From Bacillota bacterium (GTDB lineage Bacteria; Bacillota; Clostridia; Acetivibrionales; DSM-1351), in the NCBI GenBank assembly GCA_023415305.1, contig JAEZKZ010000013.1:46270-110269 (forward strand): a DNA stretch of 64,000 nt. The letters run 5' to 3'. This document shows positions 24,597 through 32,607 of this stretch, piece by piece. The notes under the pieces were generated by a model that was not told the origin of the DNA, made no database searches, and saw only the letters and a program-made list of their open reading frames with translations. The first letter of the stretch is position 1. Every line of letters begins with the position of its first letter. Position numbers and translations under genes: made by a program.

Positions 24597-25826
24597 ATGA
24601 GTACTCAAAAGGAAAAAGTTTTATTGGCATACTCAGGTGGACTTGATACTTCAATAATTATTCCATGGCTTAAAGAAAACTATGGTTATGAAGTTATCGC
24701 TATGGCCGGAGACGTTGGACAGGGCGAAGAACTGGAGCCATTACATGAAAAAGCTATGAAAACCGGTGCCTCCAAGCTTTACATAGAGGATTTGCAAGAA
24801 GAATTCATCACCGACTTTATATATCCGACTCTGAAGGCAAACGCTGTTTATGAGGGAAAATATCTGCTCGGAACCTCCTTCGCAAGACCAATCATAGCAA
24901 AGAGAATGGTTGAAATTGCATTAAAGGAAGGTTGTACTGCAATTTGTCACGGTGCCACCGGTAAAGGAAATGACCAGGTTAGATTTGAATTAACTGTAAA
25001 AGCACTGGCTCCACACCTTAAAATAATTGCACCTTGGAGAATCTGGGATATAAAATCAAGAGAGGATGCTATCGACTATGCTGAAGCTAGAAATATTCCC
25101 ATCCCGGTTACTAAAAAGGATAACTACAGCATGGACAGAAACCTGTGGCACTTAAGCCATGAAGGTTCAGATCTTGAAGATCCTTGGAATGAACCCCAGT
25201 ATGATAAAATCCTTAAACTGATGGTTTCTCCTGAAAAAGCGCCTGATGTTCCAACCTACGTTGAAATATACTTTGAAAAGGGTATTCCGAAGAAAGTTAA
25301 CGGAGTTGAATACAGCCCAATAGAATTGATGGACACGTTGAACAAAATAGCCGGTGCCAACGGCGTAGGTATCATCGACATGGTTGAAAACAGGCTTGTC
25401 GGTATGAAATCCAGAGGAGTCTACGAAACTCCCGGCGGAACAGTTCTCTACGCAGCTCACAGAGAGTTGGAACTGCTTTGTCTTGACAGAGACACCTTGC
25501 ACTACAAGGATATTGTTGCTCAGAGATTTGCTGAACTTGTTTACTTCGGTCAGTGGTATACTCCACTTCGCGAATCCTTGTCTGCTTTTGTAGACAAGAC
25601 TCAGGAGACAGTAACAGGTACAGTAAGAATGAAGCTCTACAAAGGAAATTGCATGCCTGCAGGTGCAAAGTCGGATTACTCCTTGTATAATGAAGCAATT
25701 GCAACCTTTAGCAAGGATGAGGTATACAACCAGAAGGATGCCGAAGGCTTCATAAACTTATTTGGTCTCCCTCTCAAGGTTAGAGCACAAATGCTTCAAA
25801 ACCTTCAAAATAAGGATCAGAAATAA
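24597..25826 (+). CDS. argG: Argininosuccinate synthase
   Basis: A 409-residue enzyme joining citrulline and aspartate with ATP, the penultimate step of arginine synthesis. Seen: ATP-binding LLAYSGGLDTSIIIPWL (near residues 9-25), GATGKGNDQVRFE (near 121), and DNYSMDRNLWHLSHEG. Length and motifs match the family. The ATG follows GGAAAGGATGGG. argH follows 109 bases on, so the two form an arginine operon on the plus strand. Confidence 0.98.
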   Translation: MSTQKEKVLLAYSGGLDTSIIIPWLKENYGYEVIAMAGDVGQGEELEPLHEKAMKTGASKLYIEDLQEEFITDFIYPTLKANAVYEGKYLLGTSFARPIIAKRMVEIALKEGCTAICHGATGKGNDQVRFELTVKALAPHLKIIAPWRIWDIKSREDAIDYAEARNIPIPVTKKDNYSMDRNLWHLSHEGSDLEDPWNEPQYDKILKLMVSPEKAPDVPTYVEIYFEKGIPKKVNGVEYSPIELMDTLNKIAGANGVGIIDMVENRLVGMKSRGVYETPGGTVLYAAHRELELLCLDRDTLHYKDIVAQRFAELVYFGQWYTPLRESLSAFVDKTQETVTGTVRMKLYKGNCMPAGAKSDYSLYNEAIATFSKDEVYNQKDAEGFINLFGLPLKVRAQMLQNLQNKDQK

Positions 25827-25856
25827 TTTTGAAGTTAAATTATGTTAATTTCATTT

Positions 25857-25887
25857 AAGGGGACAATCCAAAATGGGCTGTCCCCTT
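25857..25887. other. Stem-loop between argG and argH
   Basis: AAGGGGACA (25857-25865) pairs with TGTCCCCTT (25879-25887). No T-tract follows on either strand, so it may be a processing or stability hairpin and not a terminator. Confidence 0.5.
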
Positions 25888-25935
25888 ATCAGGTAAAATA
25901 TTAGTAATATATTATAGATAATTTGAGGTGTTTTT

Positions 25936-27315
25936 ATGAAACTTTGGGGCGGAAGATTTGAAAAAGGAACGGATAAGCTTGTGGATGATTTCAATTCCTC
26001 CATAAGATTTGACTGCAGAATGTACAAGCAGGATATACTGGGCAGTATAGCCCATTCAAATATGCTTGGCAAATGCGGCATAATTTCAGTTGAAGAAAGC
26101 ACTCTTATACAGAATACCCTAAAGGATATTCTTAATGACATTGAAGAAGGTAAAATTGAGTTTGAGATTGATGCCGAAGATATTCATATGAATATTGAAA
26201 AAATCCTTATCTCCAGAATCGGGGATACAGGGAAAAAGCTCCACACCGGAAGAAGCCGCAACGATCAGGTTGCCCTGGATATAAGAATGTATCTGAGAGA
26301 TGAAATTACAGCTATCAGTGATATGCTCCTCTCCCTTGAGAATACTATTATAGACATTTCCGAGGCGAATACTGATACAATTCTACCCGGATATACCCAT
26401 TTACAGAGAGCGCAGCCCATAACTTTCGCCCATCATATGATGGCATATTTTGAGATGTTCAAACGTGATTATATGCGATTAAGGGACTGCTATTCCAGAA
26501 TGAACATTCTTCCGTTGGGTTCCGGTGCACTTGCCGGCACCACCTATCCTCTTGACAGGTATATGGTGGCAAAGGAACTCGGCTTCACTGACATTACACA
26601 AAATAGTCTGGACGGTGTTAGTGACAGAGATTTTGCCATAGAATTGGCCTCCTGCCTTTCAATCCTGATGATGCATGTCAGCAGACTCAGTGAAGAAATT
26701 ATTTTATGGTCATCACATGAATTTGGTTTTGTCGAACTGGATGATGCATACAGTACCGGCAGCAGCATTATGCCCCAAAAGAAAAATCCAGATGTAGCTG
26801 AGCTGTCACGAGGTAAAACAGGCAGGGTATATGGAAGTCTGATGACTCTGCTTACAGTGATGAAATCACTTCCACTGGCCTACAATAAAGATATGCAGGA
26901 AGATAAGGAAGCAATATTTGATGCAGTTGATACAGTTAAAATGTGTCTACCTGTTTTTACAAATATGCTGGCTACAATGAAACTGCGTAAGGCTAATATG
27001 TACAAGGCGGCTCAGGGTGGCTTTACAAATGCAACAGATATAGCAGATTACCTGGTTAAAAAAGGCATTCCCTTCAGAAGCGCCCATGAAATAATCGGTA
27101 AAATGGTGCTTTACTGTATTGAAACCAATAAAGCTATTGATGATATGAGTATGGAAGAGTTCACAAGCTTCTCGGATAAAATCGAGAAGGATGTTTATAC
27201 CGAGATAAGCCTTGAAAAATGTGTTTCCGGCAGAAAACTACCAGGGGGACCCGCAGCTGAAACTTTACTTCAGGCCATTCAAAAGGCTAAGGATTTTATC
27301 GTATCAGTTAAATAA
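25936..27315 (+). CDS. argH: Argininosuccinate lyase
   Basis: A 459-residue fumarase/aspartase superfamily enzyme that releases arginine and fumarate. Seen: MKLWGGRFEKGTDKLVDDFN at the start, TGRSRNDQVALD (about 105-116), GYTHLQRAQP (about 153-162) and the signature GSSIMPQKKNPDVAEL (about 275-290) with the catalytic Ser loop. Length is typical. It lies in the argGH unit. Confidence 0.98.
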   Translation: MKLWGGRFEKGTDKLVDDFNSSIRFDCRMYKQDILGSIAHSNMLGKCGIISVEESTLIQNTLKDILNDIEEGKIEFEIDAEDIHMNIEKILISRIGDTGKKLHTGRSRNDQVALDIRMYLRDEITAISDMLLSLENTIIDISEANTDTILPGYTHLQRAQPITFAHHMMAYFEMFKRDYMRLRDCYSRMNILPLGSGALAGTTYPLDRYMVAKELGFTDITQNSLDGVSDRDFAIELASCLSILMMHVSRLSEEIILWSSHEFGFVELDDAYSTGSSIMPQKKNPDVAELSRGKTGRVYGSLMTLLTVMKSLPLAYNKDMQEDKEAIFDAVDTVKMCLPVFTNMLATMKLRKANMYKAAQGGFTNATDIADYLVKKGIPFRSAHEIIGKMVLYCIETNKAIDDMSMEEFTSFSDKIEKDVYTEISLEKCVSGRKLPGGPAAETLLQAIQKAKDFIVSVK

Positions 27316-27387
27316 AATTATGAAGGGGGTGTCGCATAACTATAAGATTTATGTCTTAAGAAAACTCCCGTACCAGTGTACTCCCGA

Positions 27388-27491
27388 ACAACTCATAAAT
27401 ATTTGTCGGACACAAAACAGTTAGCGTAATTCTCTTTTCATAAAATTCCTCTAACTGTTTTTAACCATCCTTCCACATTTTTATGAGTTGT
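27388..27491. repeat. Nested inverted repeats downstream of argH
   Basis: Outer arms ACAACTCATAAA (27388-27399) and TTTATGAGTTGT (27480-27491) are exact 12-bp complements. Inside, AAAACAGTTAG (27414-27424) pairs exactly with CTAACTGTTTT (27451-27461), followed by T residues. The inner stem could terminate argGH. The outer arms suggest an insertion-like element. Upstream, 27325-27345 reads GGGGGTGTCGCATAAC, which resembles an IS end, but no transposase or second end was found. The 253-base gap 27316-27568 holds no gene. Confidence 0.55.
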
Positions 27492-27568
27492 CCTCGCGTA
27501 CAATAACTTTCTTTATACCATACACTAATCTATATTGCTATGCACCAGCGTCTTCGTTTAAATACGCA

Positions 27569-29509
27569 CTATTCACTTATCATTGTCAATCCCTGCTCGA
27601 TCAGTTCATCCAGCATCTTGTCAAGTTCTTCCCTTCTTAAATAAAGTTTATTGAGCTCGTCGTAGTTCGTTTCCTGCTCAGACATACTCATTTCGATCAG
27701 GATTTTTTCTTCTTCTATTGCTTTGATACTACTTTCGAGCCTGGAAAAAGCTATTCCTCTTTTATTTTCATCAATTATAACTGAGGCCTTATTCGCGACT
27801 TTATCTAAGGCCTCGACAATTGCTTTACTCTTAATTTTTTTTGATTGATCTTCTGTTTGGGTCGCTTCATCTTTCCTGTTCTTGTAGAAATCATAATTAC
27901 CTTGATAATCTACCAGTTTATTCTCTTCAATAGCTACAATTCTGCTGCATATATTATTTATAAAATACCTGTCATGTGAAATAAAAAGTATTGTTCCATT
28001 AAATTCTTCTAAGGCCTGCTCCAGGGCTTCAATGGAATCAATATCAAGATGATTTGTCGGCTCATCTAGAATCAGAAGATTCACTTCCTCGAATAAAAGC
28101 ATACTCAGTTTCAGCCTAACCCTTTCACCCCCTGATAGGTGTTTTACCTTTTTATAGGGTTCTTTTCCAAAAAACATAAATTTAGCCAGGTATTCCCGTG
28201 CCTTTCCCTCTTGAATAATTCTATTTTCTCTGAAACATTGAATAACGGTATCTTCATGATTGTTAAATATTACTGTCTGCGGCAGGTATGCAATTTTTAA
28301 ACTTGCACCAAGCTTCACATTACCGCTATCCAAATCTACCTCTCCCAATAGCATTTTTATAAGGGTTGTTTTACCGCTCCCATTAGCGCCGATAAGAGCT
28401 ACTCTTTCTCCTAGTGTAATATACAGATCAGTATTACTGAAAATAACCCTGTTATCAATTGTTTTAGATAATCCATTCGCCTTTATTACCTCATACCCCG
28501 ATTGCTTTACATCTGTAAAATTTAACTTTATCTTCTGTTTTTGTAAAACCGGTTTATTAATTCTCTCCATTTTATCCAACTTCCGTTGAATACTGGCTGC
28601 TCTTCTGAAAAATTTGCTGTTATCGGCTTTTAATGCCCACTCTCTTAGATCCCTAATAATGTTTTCCATAGAATTAATTTTCTTTTTCTGCTCTTTATAA
28701 TTTTCAAACTGTAGAAGAATTTTTTCTTCCTTTTGTTTTTCATAATCTGAGTAATTACTTTTGAATGTCTCACAGGCATTATTTTCTACCTCAATTATCT
28801 TGGTAACTACATTGTCAAGGAAGTATCTGTCATGGGAAACTATAAGTACAATCCCCCTGTAACTTTTCAAATAACTTTCGAGCCATTCCACCGAATCCAT
28901 ATCCAGGTGATTAGTAGGTTCATCAAGCAACAAAATATCCGGATTTTCTAAAAGGGTCTTCCCAAGTAAAACTGTTGTTTTTTCTCCCCCGCTCAACACA
29001 TTGAAATCTTTACTCAAAAAAGAATCATTAAATTTAAGCCCCAAGCATACCCTACTTAATTTTTCCTCCTTGTTATATCCTCCCTTAGAGTCATAATCCT
29101 GTTGCAGCTGGCCATATTGCTTAAATACTATTTCCAGAGCTTCCCCCTCTGATTGACCCATTTTACATTCAAGAATCTTAAGCTGTGCTTCTATTTTATC
29201 AAGTTCTAGAAAGGCAAGATTTAAGACCTCCTTAACTGAAAATTTGTCAGGATAGTCCGGTAATTGTTCAAGATAGCCAATCTTTGTTCCTTTAGGATAA
29301 GTAATCCGGCTCTTTCCCTCACATATTCTTCTGTAGTCTATATCCATTAGCTCTATTCCAGCTATTAATTTTAGAATAGTACTCTTTCCGCACCCGTTTG
29401 CGCCTACAATTCCGGCTTTATCTCCTTCAAATACCTGAAAACTGGCATCAAAAAGTACTCTTGTATCTCCAAAATGCTTTCTAGCATTGTACATAGTTAA
29501 TTCAATCAT
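27569..29509 (-). CDS. ABC-F family ribosome protection-type ATPase
   Basis: A 646-residue soluble protein with two ABC domains and no membrane part. Walker A motifs GANGCGKSTIL (about 36-46) and GANGSGKTTLI (about 355-365); signatures VLSGGEKTT and HLSGGERVR; two LLDEPTNHLD / LDEPTNHLD Walker B motifs. An inter-domain helical arm (about 235-320, NSKFFRRAASIQRKLDKMER) and a coiled C-terminal extension (about 550-646) are typical of antibiotic-resistance ABC-F proteins such as Lsa, Vga and CplR types. These enter the ribosomal E site and displace drugs. The long leader with a five-codon peptide and an attenuator supports drug-inducible resistance. The exact drug class cannot be read from sequence. 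Confidence 0.88.
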   Translation of the reverse strand: MIELTMYNARKHFGDTRVLFDASFQVFEGDKAGIVGANGCGKSTILKLIAGIELMDIDYRRICEGKSRITYPKGTKIGYLEQLPDYPDKFSVKEVLNLAFLELDKIEAQLKILECKMGQSEGEALEIVFKQYGQLQQDYDSKGGYNKEEKLSRVCLGLKFNDSFLSKDFNVLSGGEKTTVLLGKTLLENPDILLLDEPTNHLDMDSVEWLESYLKSYRGIVLIVSHDRYFLDNVVTKIIEVENNACETFKSNYSDYEKQKEEKILLQFENYKEQKKKINSMENIIRDLREWALKADNSKFFRRAASIQRKLDKMERINKPVLQKQKIKLNFTDVKQSGYEVIKANGLSKTIDNRVIFSNTDLYITLGERVALIGANGSGKTTLIKMLLGEVDLDSGNVKLGASLKIAYLPQTVIFNNHEDTVIQCFRENRIIQEGKAREYLAKFMFFGKEPYKKVKHLSGGERVRLKLSMLLFEEVNLLILDEPTNHLDIDSIEALEQALEEFNGTILFISHDRYFINNICSRIVAIEENKLVDYQGNYDFYKNRKDEATQTEDQSKKIKSKAIVEALDKVANKASVIIDENKRGIAFSRLESSIKAIEEEKILIEMSMSEQETNYDELNKLYLRREELDKMLDELIEQGLTMISE

Positions 29510-29547
29510 CTCAATCCCTCATTTCAATTTATCTAATGTCCGTTATG

Positions 29548-29595
29548 ACAAAAACAAAAGGCTGTAAATGAACCAATTGTTCACTTACAGCCTTT
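29548..29595 (-). terminator. Attenuator terminator in the ABC-F leader
   Basis: A long stem (29595-29579 with 29573-29557 on the minus strand, one mismatch) is followed by TTTTGTTTTTG, 38 bases before the ABC-F start codon. Its position between promoter and gene makes it a conditional terminator. Confidence 0.75.
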
Positions 29596-29660
29596 AAATA
29601 ACTCTTTTACCACGTCGGTGTGACAGCAAATATAAACTTATATACTTTCTGTAAAATAAT

Positions 29661-29685
29661 AAACTGTGCGGATAAAGCACAGTTT
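29661..29685 (-). other. Upstream hairpin in the ABC-F leader
   Basis: AAACTGTGC (29661-29669) pairs with GCACAGTTT (29677-29685); on the minus strand ATTATTTTAC follows. It may be a second pause or terminator hairpin in the leader. Confidence 0.5.
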
Positions 29686-29820
29686 AGTACAAGGTAATAA
29701 AAAGGTGCAATGAATCTGTAGTTCTTAACAATCAAAGCATAAGTCTGAAGAATACAACAAACAAGCCTGTACTAGGCCTATTAAACCTTTCTTCTTAATT
29801 ATGCAATATTTAATTGATTA

Positions 29821-29838
29821 TTATAGAACTATTATCAT
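29821..29838 (-). CDS. Leader peptide MIIVL upstream of the ABC-F gene
   Basis: A five-codon open frame (ATG at 29838, stop at 29821) behind AAGGGAGC, in the transcript from the promoter at 29900-29872. Ribosome stalling on such short leaders controls the attenuators of many resistance ABC-F and erm genes. Its existence is inferred from the ribosome binding site, position and context. Confidence 0.5.
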   Translation of the reverse strand: MIIVL

Positions 29839-29871
29839 ATCCAGTGCTCCCTTCAGATTCAGATATTTTTT

Positions 29872-29900
29872 ATTATAAGATAACTATCCTAATATGTCAA
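29872..29900 (-). promoter_or_regulatory. Consensus sigma-A promoter of the ABC-F leader
   Basis: TTGACA (29900-29895) and TATAAT (29877-29872) on the minus strand, with a 17-base spacer, both perfect. The start would be near 29864, giving a leader of about 355 bases that fills the 401-base gap 29510-29910. Confidence 0.8.
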
Positions 29901-29910
29901 TTTTTTCTAT

Positions 29911-30090
29911 TTATGCCAATCTTTTGCTTCCGTTTATACAAATAGTAAGAGATATATTGTTGGGTTTAATCTGCATATTTATGCTCGAAACTGATACTCC
30001 TCTGAAGCGTAACTGAGTCTGAATTTCTCCTTTTATTTTCTCCAATACATCCTCGTCCTTACTAACCTTTATCTTTTGTCTCCAAAACAT
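29911..30090 (-). CDS. Small conserved-looking protein, 59 residues
   Basis: An open frame of 59 codons starting MFWRQKIKVSKDEDVLEKIK behind GGGGGC. It begins 18 bases after the stop of the 103-residue gene upstream, so they look like one operon. The sequence has a charged N-terminal helix and a predicted beta C-terminal part (NISLTICINGSK). I recognise no family. Its stop lies next to the ABC-F promoter. Confidence 0.6.
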   Translation of the reverse strand: MFWRQKIKVSKDEDVLEKIKGEIQTQLRFRGVSVSSINMQIKPNNISLTICINGSKRLA

Positions 30091-30108
30091 ATATTGCCCC
30101 CACTTAAT

Positions 30109-30420
30109 TTAATTGATTTTTGCTTTTTTTTCCAGAGCCTTGCCCAAGCTGTACCAGGAGTCTCTTAACTTGAACCTTATTTCTTCATCAAGAGTTCTCT
30201 CAATAATGTCGTTAAGACTCTTTCTTGCATGAATATAATCCTTGATAATAAATTCTTCCTTAGCCATTATTGACTCGATTTCTGTCAGCCACTCCTTTAG
30301 ATGTTCACTTCCTACATACTCGGAAGTTATCTTTTTTCTAAGGTGAGCAACAACCTGTTTAATAGCTTTTCTTTTTACATCAGTATCGGTTTGCATCTTT
30401 TTTATTTGCTTTTGATCCAT
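30109..30420 (-). CDS. Hypothetical helical protein, 103 residues
   Basis: A small, strongly charged, all-helical protein (KQIKKMQTDTDVKRKAIKQV near the start, LRDSWYSLGKALEKKAKIN at the end). No signal peptide, membrane segment or motif. The ATG follows AGAGAGGTAAG. It is co-oriented with and 18 bases from the 59-residue gene. Function unknown. Confidence 0.6.
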   Translation of the reverse strand: MDQKQIKKMQTDTDVKRKAIKQVVAHLRKKITSEYVGSEHLKEWLTEIESIMAKEEFIIKDYIHARKSLNDIIERTLDEEIRFKLRDSWYSLGKALEKKAKIN

Positions 30421-30634
30421 ATTCGACTTACCTCTCTCTTAATTTTTAATACAAACTGTACGAATGTTATGACCAATATTTAACAATAATTATATAATAT
30501 TCCCATGCTTATTGTAAACATTCCAGCCTTTAAATATACCAGTATTTTAAATGTAACAAAATGTTAATGTATTATAATTCCGTTAATCAGGGGATCTCTT
30601 TGGATTACATGATAAATAATGAGCATATTATGCA

Positions 30635-30672
30635 AAAAAACCTCGGAGCCACTAAATCTACTGACTCCGAGG
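30635..30672 (-). terminator. Terminator after the polysaccharide deacetylase gene
   Basis: CCTCGGAG (30641-30648) pairs with CTCCGAGG (30665-30672); a T7 run follows on the minus strand. Confidence 0.85.
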
Positions 30673-30709
30673 TACATATATTTCTTATTGTTAATGCTTT
30701 ACCGATTTA

Positions 30710-31876
30710 CTAGTAAGTCACTAATTGCTTACCGTTCAACCTGGACATATCGACATTTTTCTGCTTATCCTTTGGTACTGTAACTGTATCAGGGTTTCCG
30801 TCACTTACATACTGTGAGCTGCCTTTTTGTAAAGCATCCACCCACCAGGCAAGATCACACTCAACAGGCTTTTGTCCGGAGGATCTTACCCGAGGAAGGG
30901 CCATTGGATCGAAGCTTGATGAAACCGGTGATTGGGCCGGATTTGCTCCTACAAGCATTATGGCGGAGTGTTTATAATCAATCCCTTCAAAATTTCCTTT
31001 TATAACATAATCCCTGAGATTTTTTGAAGCATTTCCGAAAGGCAGTGAAAAGGAATTAAAGTAGTAACCGGGTACCAGTTCATTCATTAATACCTGATTT
31101 CCACCAACCTCCTCCATCATTTTTTGGGAGGTTTTAACTGATGGCAGTGATACATGCGTTTTTGTATGGTTACCAATCTCAAAGCCCTTGCCAATAAGAT
31201 AATTGAGCCTGTCAGACATGTTTCCAGCACCAGGGAAAGTACTTACTCCCAAATTCACATAAAACGTACCCTGAAGACCGAAATCAGGATGTTTTTTATT
31301 AAACTCTTCCATTATACCTACAGCAGACTTTGGGTTAACAACCAGTTCTCCGTCTTTTTCCACCATATTGAATTGTCCTGCGGTTCCATCATCAAAAGTA
31401 AATACCATTGGGATACAGCCGGCAGGTACGTTTATATTGTTATTCAAAAGGTCTGTAAGACTTATAAGTCTATATTTTTTTTGATATAATTCGGGCAATA
31501 GTTTTTCAAATTCATCGAAAGTAGTCGTATAGTCATTATTGCCCTTGGGATAAGCCTCCACAAAATTATGGAACATTACCACCATAATTTGACCGCTTTC
31601 ATTAGGCTTTACCTTGGAGTAATCAATTATTTCTATTTGCTTTGCATCGGTAACTTGAGTTATCGGGGAATTTTCTGCAGCACTGCTTTCCTTAGCCGGC
31701 TCCTGTGTCTGTACGGTCGGGGTTGCTTCCGAACTCCGGGACTGTTGAGCCAACTCAGTCTGTATGCTGACAGTATTCTCAGCAACAGCTTTGTTTGAAT
31801 ACAGGTTGTTAGAACACCCTGTAAAAACTGAAACTACAATTGATAATACAAGAAAAAACGAAAATTTTTTATTCAT
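30710..31876 (-). CDS. Polysaccharide deacetylase family lipoprotein
   Basis: A 388-residue surface lipoprotein: signal peptide with lipobox VFTGC (Cys about 20), a Ser/Gln/Glu-rich linker to about residue 85, then a NodB-type deacetylase domain. Motifs: VVMFHNFVE near the domain start, FTFDDGTAGQ (the catalytic Asp pair) and GNHTKTH (metal-binding His). Such enzymes remove acetyl groups from cell wall or capsule sugars. The start is ATG at 31876 with GGAGATGTGG; the first ATG at 31891 is in frame but lacks a site. It stands alone before a terminator. Confidence 0.88.
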   Translation of the reverse strand: MNKKFSFFLVLSIVVSVFTGCSNNLYSNKAVAENTVSIQTELAQQSRSSEATPTVQTQEPAKESSAAENSPITQVTDAKQIEIIDYSKVKPNESGQIMVVMFHNFVEAYPKGNNDYTTTFDEFEKLLPELYQKKYRLISLTDLLNNNINVPAGCIPMVFTFDDGTAGQFNMVEKDGELVVNPKSAVGIMEEFNKKHPDFGLQGTFYVNLGVSTFPGAGNMSDRLNYLIGKGFEIGNHTKTHVSLPSVKTSQKMMEEVGGNQVLMNELVPGYYFNSFSLPFGNASKNLRDYVIKGNFEGIDYKHSAIMLVGANPAQSPVSSSFDPMALPRVRSSGQKPVECDLAWWVDALQKGSSQYVSDGNPDTVTVPKDKQKNVDMSRLNGKQLVTY

Positions 31877-31971
31877 AGTCCACATCTCCAAAGAATTTGT
31901 CTTTAGTTAACCTGTCAAAATGTCTTTCCAAATCTTTTGCAGCTAAATATCTTACAAAAAATTAAACCGGA

Positions 31972-32259
31972 TTAGCTCTCATAATCAACTGCATAAATAG
32001 TATCTTTAACAGTCTGAATATATTCTGAGAACCTTACATGAGCAGGATGAACCTGATACGCCTGCATATCCTCTAATGAATCAAATTTGGAATAAAGTAC
32101 TATATCAAAGGATCTTTCTGTTTGAAGAATATCGATCCCAACTTCTAGAGATTTTATCAGAGGAATTTCTTCCTTTAAAGCAAGAAGATCATTTTTTATT
32201 TTATCAAGTGTTGCCTTGCTTTTATCCTTTAGCTTGAAAAATACTACGTGTGTTAACAT
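31972..32259 (-). CDS. Dabb family stress-responsive dimeric alpha-beta barrel protein
   Basis: A 95-residue protein of the Dabb fold. Hallmarks: MLTHVVFFKLKD at the start, SLEVGIDI near residue 38, FDIVLYSKFDSLEDMQAYQV and HPAHVRF in the second half. Family members are small cytosolic dimers, some enzymes, many of unknown role. It lies upstream of a polysaccharide deacetylase gene on the same strand, 95 bases apart, with no sign of coupling. Confidence 0.9.
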   Translation of the reverse strand: MLTHVVFFKLKDKSKATLDKIKNDLLALKEEIPLIKSLEVGIDILQTERSFDIVLYSKFDSLEDMQAYQVHPAHVRFSEYIQTVKDTIYAVDYES

Positions 32260-32404
32260 ATAATAATTACCTCCGAAATAGTTTTGTCTTTATAATTTTA
32301 ACCTTTTTGACAAGAAATAGTCAATTCATAATAACCAATATTCAGTATAGCTTAAAAATGAACATTATAAAACAAAATTTATTAAAAGATGCTTTATTTT
32401 AACA

Positions 32405-32436
32405 TTTTAACAATTTATTATGATAAATTGTTAAAA
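32405..32436. promoter_or_regulatory. Perfect 13-bp dyad upstream of the sRNA promoter
   Basis: TTTTAACAATTTA (32405-32417) and TAAATTGTTAAAA (32424-32436) with a 6-base spacer. It ends 6 bases before the -35 of the plus-strand promoter at 32443, a natural operator position. It is also about 145 bases upstream of the Dabb gene. Confidence 0.55.
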
Positions 32437-32442
32437 TATATA

Positions 32443-32585
32443 TTGAAAAACTAATATTGTTAGAGTATAATAAACGTATAAATATACATGTTTCATGTGT
32501 AATAATACAATTAATCAGCTTATATCTATTTTTTGATAAATCCCTATTATTTAAGGGACTGACCAAGGTCAGTCCCCCTTTTTTT
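32443..32585 (+). ncRNA. Candidate intergenic small RNA with its own promoter and terminator
   Basis: TTGAAA (32443-32448) and TATAAT (32466-32471) with a 17-base spacer predict a start near 32478. GGGACTGACC (32555-32564) pairs with GGTCAGTCCC (32567-32576), followed by T7, ending near 32585. No gene lies between, and both flanking genes are on the minus strand, so this terminator does not belong to them. The RNA would be about 108 bases. No ribosome binding site or credible open frame is inside. It fills the 348-base gap 32260-32607. Confidence 0.55.
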
Positions 32586-32607
32586 CTTCAATAGATAAAT
32601 TGCCAGT

